Shown one piece after another: positions 48,493 through 58,052 of a stretch of DNA of 64,000 nt; positions within the stretch are counted from its first letter, which is position 1, and each line of letters starts with the position of its first letter. This DNA is from an uncultured Paracoccaceae bacterium (GTDB taxonomy: Bacteria > Pseudomonadota > Alphaproteobacteria > Rhodobacterales > Rhodobacteraceae), in contig CANMDF010000005.1 in the NCBI GenBank assembly GCA_947496605.1, positions 1 to 64,000 on the forward strand, given 5' to 3'. Under the pieces are notes generated by a model that did not search any database, had not been told where the DNA came from, and saw only the letters and a list, made by a program, of their open reading frames with translations. The position numbers and the translations under genes are program-made.

Positions 48493-48588
48493 GTGCAAGA
48501 TACGGTTTTGTCTTGCATATACCCTCAAACCCGACGACATTAATTCGCACGCAAGCGCAAATTTCTCAAGCATTGAAGGCACAAAGCC

Positions 48589-48876
48589 ATGAAGGCATGT
48601 AAGTCAGCCGCTTTCTATATTTATGTATTTTTGTTGATATGTCTTTCCGGAGCCGCAGCAGCTCAAACGTGCTATGCGCCACAGCGCCCATTTGTTCCTA
48701 CTGATCCAGATGATGTCAAAGAGTATCGGGATCTCATTGGTCGCGACTTTGAAACATACATCGCTGACATCCAAAGCTACTTTAGATGCCTTGAAGTAGA
48801 ACGAGCGCGCGCCTTCGAAGAGGCGAGGGAGGTTAGTGAAGAGTATGGGACGTTTCTTCAAATATCGGAGGAATGA
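48589..48876 (+). CDS. Small exported hypothetical protein divergent from the virB operon
   Basis: Signal peptide FLLICLSGAAAAQT; shares the operator-containing intergenic region. Confidence 0.6.
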   Translation: MKACKSAAFYIYVFLLICLSGAAAAQTCYAPQRPFVPTDPDDVKEYRDLIGRDFETYIADIQSYFRCLEVERARAFEEAREVSEEYGTFLQISEE

Positions 48877-49403
48877 TGTGAGTAACTGTTGCAACCAAGT
48901 AAAATGTCACTGGTTGAGCAAAGCAGAAGTGTCACCAAGAACGCTGACGATAGCAAAGCTTAACAAGGCGGGGACCTCACATATCGCAGCCCTAACTGGC
49001 TTTGCGGGGGCAGGCGGAGCGGACGCTCGCGCTCAAAGCAGCGAAGGTGTCAAAAGAGCCCAAAATACAGCATGCTGCAATTCGCACCAAGGTCTGAAAA
49101 CAGGTGCGGAGCGGTCGTTCGAGGATGGTTTAGTGCGTCTGTCCGGCGATGGATTGGGCGGATTTCAATTGAAATTCAATAATCTAACTCATACCGTGTG
49201 CACTGTATGTGCAACTTGAAATCGCCTTCTAGCGCGCCCAGAAGAGTGTTTGGCGGGACTATTGACTTGATACCATTGCGGCTCGTTTGAGCGAGTAAGA
49301 ATGGTCTGTCCGATATCAGCTGGATGAATGATGGGTGTGCGTATCAATGACGCGACAGTTTCATGAAAACTTTGGGTCCTATGCGGTCGAGACTCCAAAA
49401 ACC

Positions 49404-50597
49404 TTAGCCAACTTTATTGCCTTGGCTCCAGACGCCGCGGAGAAGAGGTGTTTCGCCGATTTGGCGCACACGCAGAACATCACCGCGCAATCCTGTTTTC
49501 AAAGCACCACGGTCATGCAACCGCACGGCACTCGCAGGGTTGATGGTCACGGTAGCAATAGCGCGGGGAAGATCATTCCAAATATCTGCAAGGCGGAAGG
49601 CCGACAATAGCAGCGCTGAGGGCACGTAGTCTGACGAGACAATGTCGAGAAGATCGGCTTTTGCGAGGGCCTCTGCCGCAACATTGCCGGAGTGAGATCC
49701 GCCGCGGATCAGGTTGGGTGCGCCCATCATCACGGCAATTCCGTGCACGCGGCAGGCGGCTGCGGCTTCAACCGTTGTGGGAAACTCGGCAAACCCCACG
49801 CCGTTCACCGCTGAGGTTCCAACATGATCGGCCGTGGTATCATCATGGCTGGCCAGAACTGCACCCAGACGGCGGGCTTCTTTCACTGCACCCACCTCGT
49901 GCTTTGCCCCGAGGCGTTTTTGCAGACCCAACAGGGTCTCAACATGTTCGGCAAACTCTGCGTCGTTCATCCCGCGCTTCTTTGCGACGTATGTTTTCAG
50001 CGCGGTCAGATCGCGAAACTGGCGCTGGCCCGGGGTGTGATCCATCAGGCTGACGATGCCGACCCTGTCTGACGATCCGAACGCCGCCAGTTCCTCAAGC
50101 AGCGTCTCTGAACAGATTTCGGCCCGTAGATGGAGGAAATGACTGATCTTGAAATACCCTTGTGCGCGCGCTGCCAAGAGTTCATCCGCCAGCTTTCGGG
50201 CGTAGTCAATGTAGCGTCCTTTGCCGCTATGGATGGACCCCACCCGCATGGCGTCAAACACCGTCGTGATGCCAGTGGACGCCAGCTCAGCATCGTGCGC
50301 GATCAGGGCGGGCAAATGTGGCCAGTCCACCTCTGGGCGCGGTTCGATATGGCGTTCGACATTGTCTGTATGCAGTTCGACAAGACCGGGAATAACGAGA
50401 TCACCGGCACAATCCAGGGCACCGGTTGGGACATGATCCCCTTCAGTAATGTCACAAATGACGCCTTGTTCGATTGTCACCGCACCAGTGAGTATCTGAT
50501 CCTCCAACACAAGCTGCGCATTGGCGAGACATAGGTCGCTTGACACATCGTTGTCACAAGCCTTTGTCAAAGAGGACGTGGGAAAAGGGGAATTCAT
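49404..50597 (-). CDS. phnM: Alpha-D-ribose 1-methylphosphonate 5-triphosphate diphosphatase PhnM
   Basis: VIPGLVELHTDNVERHIEPRP, SLMDHTPGQRQF. Confidence 0.93.
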   Translation of the reverse strand: MNSPFPTSSLTKACDNDVSSDLCLANAQLVLEDQILTGAVTIEQGVICDITEGDHVPTGALDCAGDLVIPGLVELHTDNVERHIEPRPEVDWPHLPALIAHDAELASTGITTVFDAMRVGSIHSGKGRYIDYARKLADELLAARAQGYFKISHFLHLRAEICSETLLEELAAFGSSDRVGIVSLMDHTPGQRQFRDLTALKTYVAKKRGMNDAEFAEHVETLLGLQKRLGAKHEVGAVKEARRLGAVLASHDDTTADHVGTSAVNGVGFAEFPTTVEAAAACRVHGIAVMMGAPNLIRGGSHSGNVAAEALAKADLLDIVSSDYVPSALLLSAFRLADIWNDLPRAIATVTINPASAVRLHDRGALKTGLRGDVLRVRQIGETPLLRGVWSQGNKVG

Positions 50598-51267
50598 GTC
50601 ATACTCTCGATTTGCAATTTACTTTGTGCCGCCGGTAGGGCCCTTGGCCGATTTCGGCGCATCTTGGCTCGGTTGGGATGTTTTGCATGGCTGTGAGGCA
50701 TCCCAGCCCAATATGCCGGGTCTGGATGACATCACGATGACACCGCGCAAATACGGGTTTCATGCGACTTTGAAACCGCCATTTCGTCTGGCAGAAGGGC
50801 AAAATGTGCCGGCTCTGGAAGCTGCCGCATCTGACCTTGCTGTCAGCCTCGCGCCGGCCATATGTGACGGCTTGGAATTGACGACTTTGGGCGGTTTTCT
50901 GGCGCTGACCCCGCAAGACGATATGCAAGCAGTGCGCCGGGTTGCTGGGGCCTGTGTGCGAGAGCTTGATCAATTTCGCGCCCCGGCTTCCCAAGCAGAA
51001 CTCGCGCGCCGTCGCAAAGCCGGTCTGAGCCCGCCGCAAGAGGCGCTGTTGGCGCAATGGGGCTATCCTTACGTGATGGAGGAATTTCGGTTCCACATGA
51101 CCCTGACGGCGCGGCTGCAGCAGGATGACATCGCCGTATGGTCGGCTGCTGTGCGGCGTCATTTGCCGGACCTGCCTAGCCTTTTTGTGTTGGATCAGAT
51201 CGCTTTGTGCGGTGAGCGGGAAGATGGCCGGTTCGAGGTGATCCATCGCTACAAACTCACCGGCTGA
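50596..51267 (+). CDS. DUF1045 phosphonate-cluster protein
   Basis: RFAIYFVPPVGPLADFGASWLGWD...PRKYGFHATLKPPFRL; inside the phn cluster. Confidence 0.88.
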   Translation: MSYSRFAIYFVPPVGPLADFGASWLGWDVLHGCEASQPNMPGLDDITMTPRKYGFHATLKPPFRLAEGQNVPALEAAASDLAVSLAPAICDGLELTTLGGFLALTPQDDMQAVRRVAGACVRELDQFRAPASQAELARRRKAGLSPPQEALLAQWGYPYVMEEFRFHMTLTARLQQDDIAVWSAAVRRHLPDLPSLFVLDQIALCGEREDGRFEVIHRYKLTG

Positions 51268-51809
51268 AGCAGCGCCGCGCCCCGGGCGATGGTCTGAGAC
51301 AGCGGACCATCGTTTGCGAGGTTGATCACCTTGAGCCCAGCCGGCAAGGGCTTGTCAGCCTGGGCAAGGCGTTTGCTGATCTCTTTTTCCGTCTCACGGG
51401 CCCGCGCGGCCAGACGGTGCGCAAGTGTTTCGGGTTTCGCGGTGATGTTGAGAACGACGAAGCGTGGGAAAATCTCGGCCGCTTGGGCCAGAGCCTTGCG
51501 GGAGAAATTGACAAGGCAATCGGTGCCCTTGCCAAGTTGGTATTTGACGGTGATCGGAATGCCGTAGTGCAGGCCATGCGCGCCCCAATACACTGCAAAC
51601 GCCCCATCCTGCACCATAGCTTCAAATCGTGGTACAGACACCGCATCGTAGTCCTCGCCGCCCAAGTCGGGCGCACGTGTGATGACGCGGCGCACCAGGT
51701 GCAAATCGGGTATTGCGTCGTGTAGGCCCGCCATCACGCTGTCTTTGCCAACACCCGATGGGCCGACAACCGCGATGAGGCGTCCCCCGGACTTTGAGGC
51801 AAGCGTCAT
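51249..51809 (-). CDS. phnN: Ribose 1,5-bisphosphate phosphokinase PhnN
   Basis: LIAVVGPSGVGKDSVMAGL, RRVITRAPDLGGEDYDAV. Confidence 0.92.
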   Translation of the reverse strand: MTLASKSGGRLIAVVGPSGVGKDSVMAGLHDAIPDLHLVRRVITRAPDLGGEDYDAVSVPRFEAMVQDGAFAVYWGAHGLHYGIPITVKYQLGKGTDCLVNFSRKALAQAAEIFPRFVVLNITAKPETLAHRLAARARETEKEISKRLAQADKPLPAGLKVINLANDGPLSQTIARGAALLQPVSL

Positions 51810-52489
51810 GCAGCAATTCCGGGGGTAAAGCGGCCGACATCAATTTCGCGATCACAGACGCGGGTACGGGCTGCCTCATCATGGAAAATACCGATAATGG
51901 CCGCGCCGCGCGCTTTGGCGTCCTCGATCAAGGAGAGCACCACCTCGCGGTTCGCAGCGTCTAGGCTCGCGGTGGGTTCATCAAGTAACATCGCAGGGTA
52001 GCTGTGGGCAAAACCACGTGCAATATTGACTCGCTGTTGCTCGCCGCCTGAGAAGGTCGTGGGAGACAAGGACCACAGCCTTTCGGGGATGTTTAATTGG
52101 GTCAGAAGCGCCGATGCGCGGTCCTGCGCTTCGTCTGCCGGTACTCCTAAAGCGCGCAGAGGCTCAGCAACCACATCGAGCGTTGGCACGCGCGGCACCA
52201 CACGCAGAAACTGGCTAACATAGCCTAGCACATCACGGCGCAATTTGATGATGTCGCGCGGCTCAGACCGCACGATGTCCAAACCGCCAATGCGAATTTC
52301 ACCTGCCTGCGTCAGGTAATTGCCGTAGATCATCCGCATTAGCGTGGATTTACCAGCACCAGAGGCCCCAGTGAGCGCGACGCATTCGCCAGGGGCAACC
52401 GCGAAGGACACATCGCTGATCACCTCGATCACGGCACTTCCCTGATTGTGCAGGGTAAAGGTTTTGGAGACGTCTTTGAGTTCAATCAT
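51806..52489 (-). CDS. phnL: C-P lyase ABC-like protein PhnL
   Basis: ALTGASGAGKSTLMRMIYGNYL; FSGGEQQRVNIARGF. Confidence 0.93.
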   Translation of the reverse strand: MIELKDVSKTFTLHNQGSAVIEVISDVSFAVAPGECVALTGASGAGKSTLMRMIYGNYLTQAGEIRIGGLDIVRSEPRDIIKLRRDVLGYVSQFLRVVPRVPTLDVVAEPLRALGVPADEAQDRASALLTQLNIPERLWSLSPTTFSGGEQQRVNIARGFAHSYPAMLLDEPTASLDAANREVVLSLIEDAKARGAAIIGIFHDEAARTRVCDREIDVGRFTPGIAA

Positions 52490-52492
52490 GGC

Positions 52493-53263
52493 TCATACCT
52501 GTAAAACGGAACTGACAAGAAGCTGGCTATAGGCATGCTGCGGATCGTCCAGTACCTGATCTGTCAGGCCCGCCTCGATCACGCGGCCTGATTTCATCAC
52601 CATCAGGCGGTCCGCCAGCAGGCGAACAACAGCTAGGTCATGGGTGACGATGATCGCTGACAACCCCATGTCGCGCACGAGTCCGCGCAGCAGATCCAGC
52701 AGTCGCGCTTGAACCGACACATCAAGACCGCCTGTGGGTTCATCCATGAACACGAGACGCGGGCCCGTGACGAGGTTGCGGGCGATCTGCAAGCGTTGCT
52801 GCATCCCGCCCGAGAATGTTGTGGGTCGATCATCTACACGGGACGCATCAATCTCGACCCGCCCCAGCCAGTCCGTGGCCTTGTCGCGGATATCGCCGTA
52901 GTGACGCTCTCCCACAGCCATCAACCGCTCGCCTACATTGCCGCCGGCGCTGACGCCCATGCGCAGCCCGTCACGGGCGTGTTGGTGGACAAAGGCCCAA
53001 TCGGTACGACCGAGCATCCGCCGCTCCGGCTCTGACATGGTAATTGTGTCGCGGGGGCCGTCGGTGCGGGTGTCGAACACCACCTGTCCCGCATCGGGGG
53101 TCAGATGCCCTGCCATGCAATTAAGCAAGGTGGATTTACCTGACCCGCTTTCGCCAACGATCCCCATAACCTCACCGGGATACAGGTTAAAAGACACATC
53201 GGCGCAACCGATATGCGCACCATATCGCTTGGTGATGCCTTGAACGGAAAGCAAAGGTGTCAT
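52493..53263 (-). CDS. phnK: C-P lyase ABC-like protein PhnK
   Basis: GIVGESGSGKSTLLNCMAG; FSGGMQQRLQIARNLV. Confidence 0.93.
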   Translation of the reverse strand: MTPLLSVQGITKRYGAHIGCADVSFNLYPGEVMGIVGESGSGKSTLLNCMAGHLTPDAGQVVFDTRTDGPRDTITMSEPERRMLGRTDWAFVHQHARDGLRMGVSAGGNVGERLMAVGERHYGDIRDKATDWLGRVEIDASRVDDRPTTFSGGMQQRLQIARNLVTGPRLVFMDEPTGGLDVSVQARLLDLLRGLVRDMGLSAIIVTHDLAVVRLLADRLMVMKSGRVIEAGLTDQVLDDPQHAYSQLLVSSVLQV

Positions 53264-54111
53264 GCTGCGTCCTTTCCTTTGTGGCCCGCTGCCTGGCGCG
53301 CTTCGCAATAGTCGGTGTCAGAGCAGACAAACATCCGCCCACCTAAGTCATCGATGATCAACTCATCCAGATAGCTGTCTGTCGCACCGCACATCCCGCA
53401 GGGGTGATCAGCCTTGGACGCCTCAAACGGATGATCCTCAAAGTCGAGGCTGACCACTTGGGTATAAGGGGGCAGCGCGTAAATTCGTTGTTCGCGCCCC
53501 GCGCCAAAAAGCTGGATTGCGGCCATATCGCCCAGTTTGGGGTTGTCGAATTTGGGGATCGGCGAGGGATCCATTACATAGCGTCCTTCGACCTTAACCG
53601 GATAGGCGTATGAGGTTGCGATATGACCGTGGCGGCTGATATCTTCGTAAAGTTTCACATGCATCAGGCCATATTCTTCAAGGCTGTGCATCTTACGTGT
53701 CTCGCTTTCACGGGGTTCAAGAAAACGCAGCGGTTCGGGGATAGGCACCTGATAAACAAGGATCTGACCCTCGTGCAGCGGTTCTTCGGGGATGCGGTGC
53801 CGGGTCTGGATCACAGTGGCATCACTTGTCGCAGTGGTCGTCGCAACACCTGCTGTCCGCTGAAAGAAAGTCCGTATTGAAACGGCGTTTGTGGTGTCAT
53901 CGGCCCCTTGGTCGATCACCTTGAACGTGTCCTTGGGCGTCAGCACCGCAGCCGACACCTGCACGCCGCCTGTTCCCCAGCCATAGGGCATTGGCATCTC
54001 ACGAGAGGCGAAAGGGACCTGATAGCCGGGAATAGCAAGTCCCTTAAGGATCGCGCGGCGGATCATGCGCTTGGTCTGTTCGTCCAAATAGGCGAAGTTA
54101 TACTCGGTCAT
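53260..54111 (-). CDS. phnJ: Alpha-D-ribose 1-methylphosphonate 5-phosphate C-P lyase PhnJ
   Basis: YNFAYLDEQTKRMIRRAILKGLAIPGYQVPFASREMPMPYGWGTGG; Cys motif CGMCGA. Confidence 0.96.
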   Translation of the reverse strand: MTEYNFAYLDEQTKRMIRRAILKGLAIPGYQVPFASREMPMPYGWGTGGVQVSAAVLTPKDTFKVIDQGADDTTNAVSIRTFFQRTAGVATTTATSDATVIQTRHRIPEEPLHEGQILVYQVPIPEPLRFLEPRESETRKMHSLEEYGLMHVKLYEDISRHGHIATSYAYPVKVEGRYVMDPSPIPKFDNPKLGDMAAIQLFGAGREQRIYALPPYTQVVSLDFEDHPFEASKADHPCGMCGATDSYLDELIIDDLGGRMFVCSDTDYCEARQAAGHKGKDAA

Positions 54112-55196
54112 TCCGCTGCCTCCTGCACCTGTTGCGCACCCGCTTCGCGACGGAGCTTGCGCACCAGTTCCAATTCAGATTGAAAATCGACGTAATGGGG
54201 CAGTTTGATATGTTCTAGGAACCCCGTCGCCTGAATGTTGTCGGCGTGATACAAAACGAATTCTGCGTCCTGTGCAGGTGCACCAACGTTATCCTCGCCC
54301 AATTCTTCCCAGCGTAGCGCGCGGTCGACCAAGGCCATGGAGATTGCCTTGCGCTCGGTCTGGCCAAAGACGAGCCCATAGCCGCGCGTGAACTGCGGCG
54401 GCTCGGTTTTCGAGCCAGTGAATTGGTTGACTGTCTCGCATTCGGTCAGGATCACTTCTCCGATCTCAACGGCAAATCCCAGTTCGGGGATGTCCATCTC
54501 AACCGGCACCGACCCGATCCGCAACTCGCCCACAAAGGCATGGTTGCGCCCGTAGCCGCGCTGCGTGGAGTAGGCGAGGCCAAGGGTAAAACCTTCGTCC
54601 GCGCGGGTCAGCGCTTGCAGGCGCAAGGCGCGGTCGGCGGGCATTTCCAGCGGTTCGCGGGTCAGGTCTGGGGGCGGCGTATCGTCATGGGGGGCCTCTT
54701 CGATCAGCCCTTCGCGGTTCAGGAATTCGGTGACATGCGGGACATTGCCCGTCTCGGCGTCACGGGAGGGCGCATCGGCCACTTCACCATCTGCGGCCAG
54801 TTTGAAATCGAGCAAACGGTGCGTGTAATCAAAGGTCGGACCCAAGACCTGCCCACCCGGCAAGTCCTTGAACGTGGCCGAGATGCGGCGATCACAGGCC
54901 ATAGCGCCGGTATCCACAGGCTCGGACGCCCCAAAGCGTGGCAGCGTGGTGCGATAGGCGCGAATGAGGAAGATCGCTTCGATCAGATCGCCGCGCGCCT
55001 GTTTGATCGCGAGTGCCGCAAGGTCCGGATCATAAAGCGACCCTTCGGCCATGACACGATTGACGGCAAGACTGAGTTGCGCGCGGATTTGCGCGATGCT
55101 GAGTTCCGCAATATCCGTGTCACCGCGGCGTTCTTCGGCGAGCCAGGCATGGGCATTCTCGATTGCCCGCTCTCCACCTTTGACTGCTACATACAT
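54108..55196 (-). CDS. phnI: Carbon-phosphorus lyase complex subunit PhnI
   Basis: MYVAVKGGERAIENAHAWLAEERRGD; phn gene order. Confidence 0.95.
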   Translation of the reverse strand: MYVAVKGGERAIENAHAWLAEERRGDTDIAELSIAQIRAQLSLAVNRVMAEGSLYDPDLAALAIKQARGDLIEAIFLIRAYRTTLPRFGASEPVDTGAMACDRRISATFKDLPGGQVLGPTFDYTHRLLDFKLAADGEVADAPSRDAETGNVPHVTEFLNREGLIEEAPHDDTPPPDLTREPLEMPADRALRLQALTRADEGFTLGLAYSTQRGYGRNHAFVGELRIGSVPVEMDIPELGFAVEIGEVILTECETVNQFTGSKTEPPQFTRGYGLVFGQTERKAISMALVDRALRWEELGEDNVGAPAQDAEFVLYHADNIQATGFLEHIKLPHYVDFQSELELVRKLRREAGAQQVQEAAE

Positions 55197-55197
55197 G

Positions 55198-55800
55198 TCA
55201 GGATGCTCCTGCGTGCGCGCGCGCTGGAACACTTGAGCGCGAAACTTCGGTTGAGCGGGGCAAGGCCGCGAGGCGTTCGCCACAGGTGAAAATGAAATCC
55301 AGCCCCAGCGGGAACAGCCTTCGGTTGGCCTGAAACGCCTCCACTTCCGGCAAGGAAAGCGCGGCGTGATCCTTGATGCCCGGACCGGTCAGAGTTGCAC
55401 CCGAGGTGACGAGCGCGTCGCATTCGACGATCAGCGTAGCCGAGCGGTCAGGATACTCGGACGTGCCGATCGGATAGACCGCAAGCGGCACCAGCGCGTC
55501 CCATTTGCCCACCGCGAACATGCAATGCGCCGGGCCAACAAACGGGGCACCTGTGTGAAAGGACAGCCACGCCCGCACCGCATCGCAATCCATGTCGCCC
55601 GCCAGATAAATTGGTGTTTCCGTATCGCAGAGCGTCAGCAGAACAGCGCCCATCGCGGGCGACACAGGGGCAGGGGGTGCGGCCCCTTCGATATCCCGAA
55701 GGGTGCCGGGGCGGGCCATGGCCTCCATCACACTACGAAAGGCGTGGGCTGACTGGGTGGCTGGATCCGCAAAGCCGCCGGACAGGGTGTTTGCCTGCAT
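55198..55800 (-). CDS. phnH: C-P lyase subunit PhnH
   Basis: GGFADPATQSAHAFRSVMEAMARPGTL. Confidence 0.94.
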   Translation of the reverse strand: MQANTLSGGFADPATQSAHAFRSVMEAMARPGTLRDIEGAAPPAPVSPAMGAVLLTLCDTETPIYLAGDMDCDAVRAWLSFHTGAPFVGPAHCMFAVGKWDALVPLAVYPIGTSEYPDRSATLIVECDALVTSGATLTGPGIKDHAALSLPEVEAFQANRRLFPLGLDFIFTCGERLAALPRSTEVSRSSVPARAHAGAS

Positions 55801-56255
55801 CAGTCTTCTCCTCGGGTCATGGTAAAGAAATCAACTTTTGTCGCGGCTGCCTTGGCCGCGCGGGCGGCTTTCATGGTGGCCATCCCTGCCTCCAGAGGCT
55901 CAAGGACCGCCTCGCGCAGCCTACTTGCCATTGCGGTCTGCATAAGCGCATCGACCAGAGCGGCGACCTCGGCATCTGCTTTGCGACGCCCTTGAATATA
56001 GCTGTGCCCGACTTCGCCAGTTTCCAACGTCAAGGCGCAGCGGGTAATCGTCATCTCGCCCAGATTGAAGGGTGCGCCAGTGGCACCAGCGCGCGCGCGG
56101 ACCATCGTGCTGCCAATTTCCGGCGCACGCAGCCACGTAAAGGCAGGGCGCGATATTTCAGCATCCAACAGTGCGGCCACACGGCCTTCGGGCGCTTTAG
56201 CCAGCAGACCCATCCACGCCTTACGGGGATTATTTTCGCTCACAGTGTCTTTCAT
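55800..56255 (-). CDS. phnG: C-P lyase subunit PhnG
   Basis: RKAWMGLLAKAPEGRVAALL; phn gene order. Confidence 0.92.
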   Translation of the reverse strand: MKDTVSENNPRKAWMGLLAKAPEGRVAALLDAEISRPAFTWLRAPEIGSTMVRARAGATGAPFNLGEMTITRCALTLETGEVGHSYIQGRRKADAEVAALVDALMQTAMASRLREAVLEPLEAGMATMKAARAAKAAATKVDFFTMTRGED

Positions 56256-56336
56256 CTCGACAACTTGTCTCTTTCCTATACAACTATACATATCTTATCA
56301 TATTGATGTCCTCATGACAGAAGAGTTTTGTGAAAT

Positions 56337-57056
56337 TTGCGTGACAGTTCTGACAAAACCCCAATCTGGAAGGCCATCGCTAACGCATTGCGCAGCGATT
56401 TGGCCGAAGGACGTTATGCGCCGGGGGACAAGTTGCCGACCGAGGCTGCGCTGGCAGACCGCTTTGGCGTGAACCGCCACACGGTGCGCCATGGGATTTC
56501 TGTATTGGTCGAGGAAGGGCTAGTGCGCACCCGTCGCGGTGCAGGGGCCTTTGTCGCCGCCACGCCGACCGACTATCCGATTGGCAATCGGGTGCGGTTC
56601 CACGAAAATCTGATTGCCGCAGGCCGCAGACCCGAAAAGCGCATGCTCGCGTTGGACGAGCGTACTGCGACGATTGGCGAGGCTCAGGCCTTGCAGATCG
56701 AGGCAGGCGATCCAGTCTGTGCTTATCATGGGCTTTCATTGGCAGATGGTCAGCCGATTGCCGTATTTGAAAGCCTGTTTCCACTGGCGCGCCTTGGAGG
56801 GATTACCGCTGCATTGAAGGAAACAAGCAGCGTCACACAAGCTTTAAGTGTTGTAGGCATCGACGACTATACGCGTGCCTCAACCCGCCTGACCGCAGTT
56901 CGCGCCACGGCAACCCACGCGCTGCTGTTGCATGTTGCCGAAGGCGATCCGCTGCTGAGATCGTCGAGTCTAAATCATTCCCAAGGTGGGCTGCCCGTAG
57001 AATACGGCCGCACTTGGTTTGCAGGTGACCGGGTAACGCTGACGCTTGAAGCGTAG
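56337..57056 (+). CDS. phnF: GntR/HutC family phosphonate regulator PhnF (TTG start)
   Basis: KLPTEAALADRFGVNRHTVRHGISVLVEEGLVRTRRGAGAFV; divergent from phnG. Confidence 0.9.
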   Translation: MRDSSDKTPIWKAIANALRSDLAEGRYAPGDKLPTEAALADRFGVNRHTVRHGISVLVEEGLVRTRRGAGAFVAATPTDYPIGNRVRFHENLIAAGRRPEKRMLALDERTATIGEAQALQIEAGDPVCAYHGLSLADGQPIAVFESLFPLARLGGITAALKETSSVTQALSVVGIDDYTRASTRLTAVRATATHALLLHVAEGDPLLRSSSLNHSQGGLPVEYGRTWFAGDRVTLTLEA

Positions 57057-57181
57057 GGCTTGCTCATCAGCACAGCACCCGTAACGGGGCTGGCTTGCCG
57101 ATGGTCTTGGAATGTCTGATCGGTCTTAAAGCTGTCGTCGTCTGTATCGCGTGTTACAAAACCTTCATTTTCTAGATCTCT

Positions 57182-57205
57182 ATAATTCATATATTCGTGA
57201 ATTAT
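57182..57205. promoter_or_regulatory. Perfect palindrome ATAATTCA-N8-TGAATTAT over the arsR start codon, putative ArsR operator
   Basis: Read directly; last two bases are the AT of the start codon. Confidence 0.65.
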
Positions 57206-58052
57206 GGAAACATTGATTCCCAACCGCCTTTCGACACTTGGCCATCCCCAACGGCTGGCGCTATTCCGGCTGCTGATGCGACGCTATCCCGACTGCGTTC
57301 CGGCGACAGAATTGGCGCAGGCACTCGGACTAAAGCCGAATACACTGTCGACCTATGTGAACGCGCTGATGCAAGCCGGTTTGATCAGCCAAGAGCGTAT
57401 TGGCACGTCCTTGCGCTATGCAATCGACATGGATGCCACCCGCGAGACCGTCGATTACCTTCTGCACGACTGTTGCAGGGGGAGGCCTGAAATTTGCGCC
57501 CCCAATGCCTATTCCGCGATTCACGGAGACATTCAAATGGCCGACCGAAAATTCAACGTCCTGTTCATTTGCACAGGCAACTCTGCACGGTCCATCTTTG
57601 CCGAGTCCATCTTGCGCGACCTCGCCGGTGATCTTTTTATTGCCTACTCGGCAGGCATCAAGCCGCGCTCGGAACTGAATTCGTTTGCACTCGAGGTGCT
57701 GGAACAGAAGGGGCATGATGTATCAGTCCTTCGTTCCAAGAACATTTCTGAGTTTCAAGGGGCGGATGCCCCAAATTTCGATTTCGTCTTCACCGTCTGC
57801 AATCAGGCGGCCAATGAAGAATGCCCCTCGTGGCCCGGCCAGCCCATCAACGCGCATTGGGGCCTGCCTGATCCGGTCAAGGTTGATGGTTCTGATGCCG
57901 AAAAGAGTCTCGCCTTTCACCAAACCTACGGCGCGCTAAGGAACCGCATGATCGCGTTTTCGGCTTTGCCCTTTGCTTCGCTGGACCGGTTGTCGTTGCA
58001 AAAAGCTGCCGACGGGATTGGCCAATCTACTGACAAAGGATCACAGATATGA
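57204..58052 (+). CDS. ArsR regulator - LMW-PTP-type arsenate reductase fusion
   Basis: N-terminal ArsR winged helix ([19 protein letters not shown]-like), C-terminal [20 protein letters not shown]. Confidence 0.9.
   Translation: METLIPNRLSTLGHPQRLALFRLLMRRYPDCVPATELAQALGLKPNTLSTYVNALMQAGLISQERIGTSLRYAIDMDATRETVDYLLHDCCRGRPEICAPNAYSAIHGDIQMADRKFNVLFICTGNSARSIFAESILRDLAGDLFIAYSAGIKPRSELNSFALEVLEQKGHDVSVLRSKNISEFQGADAPNFDFVFTVCNQAANEECPSWPGQPINAHWGLPDPVKVDGSDAEKSLAFHQTYGALRNRMIAFSALPFASLDRLSLQKAADGIGQSTDKGSQI

Noticed and set aside
48877-49403. Small ORFs between the T4SS region and phnM
   Set aside because: No RBS or protein-like composition; probably a module junction with decayed sequence
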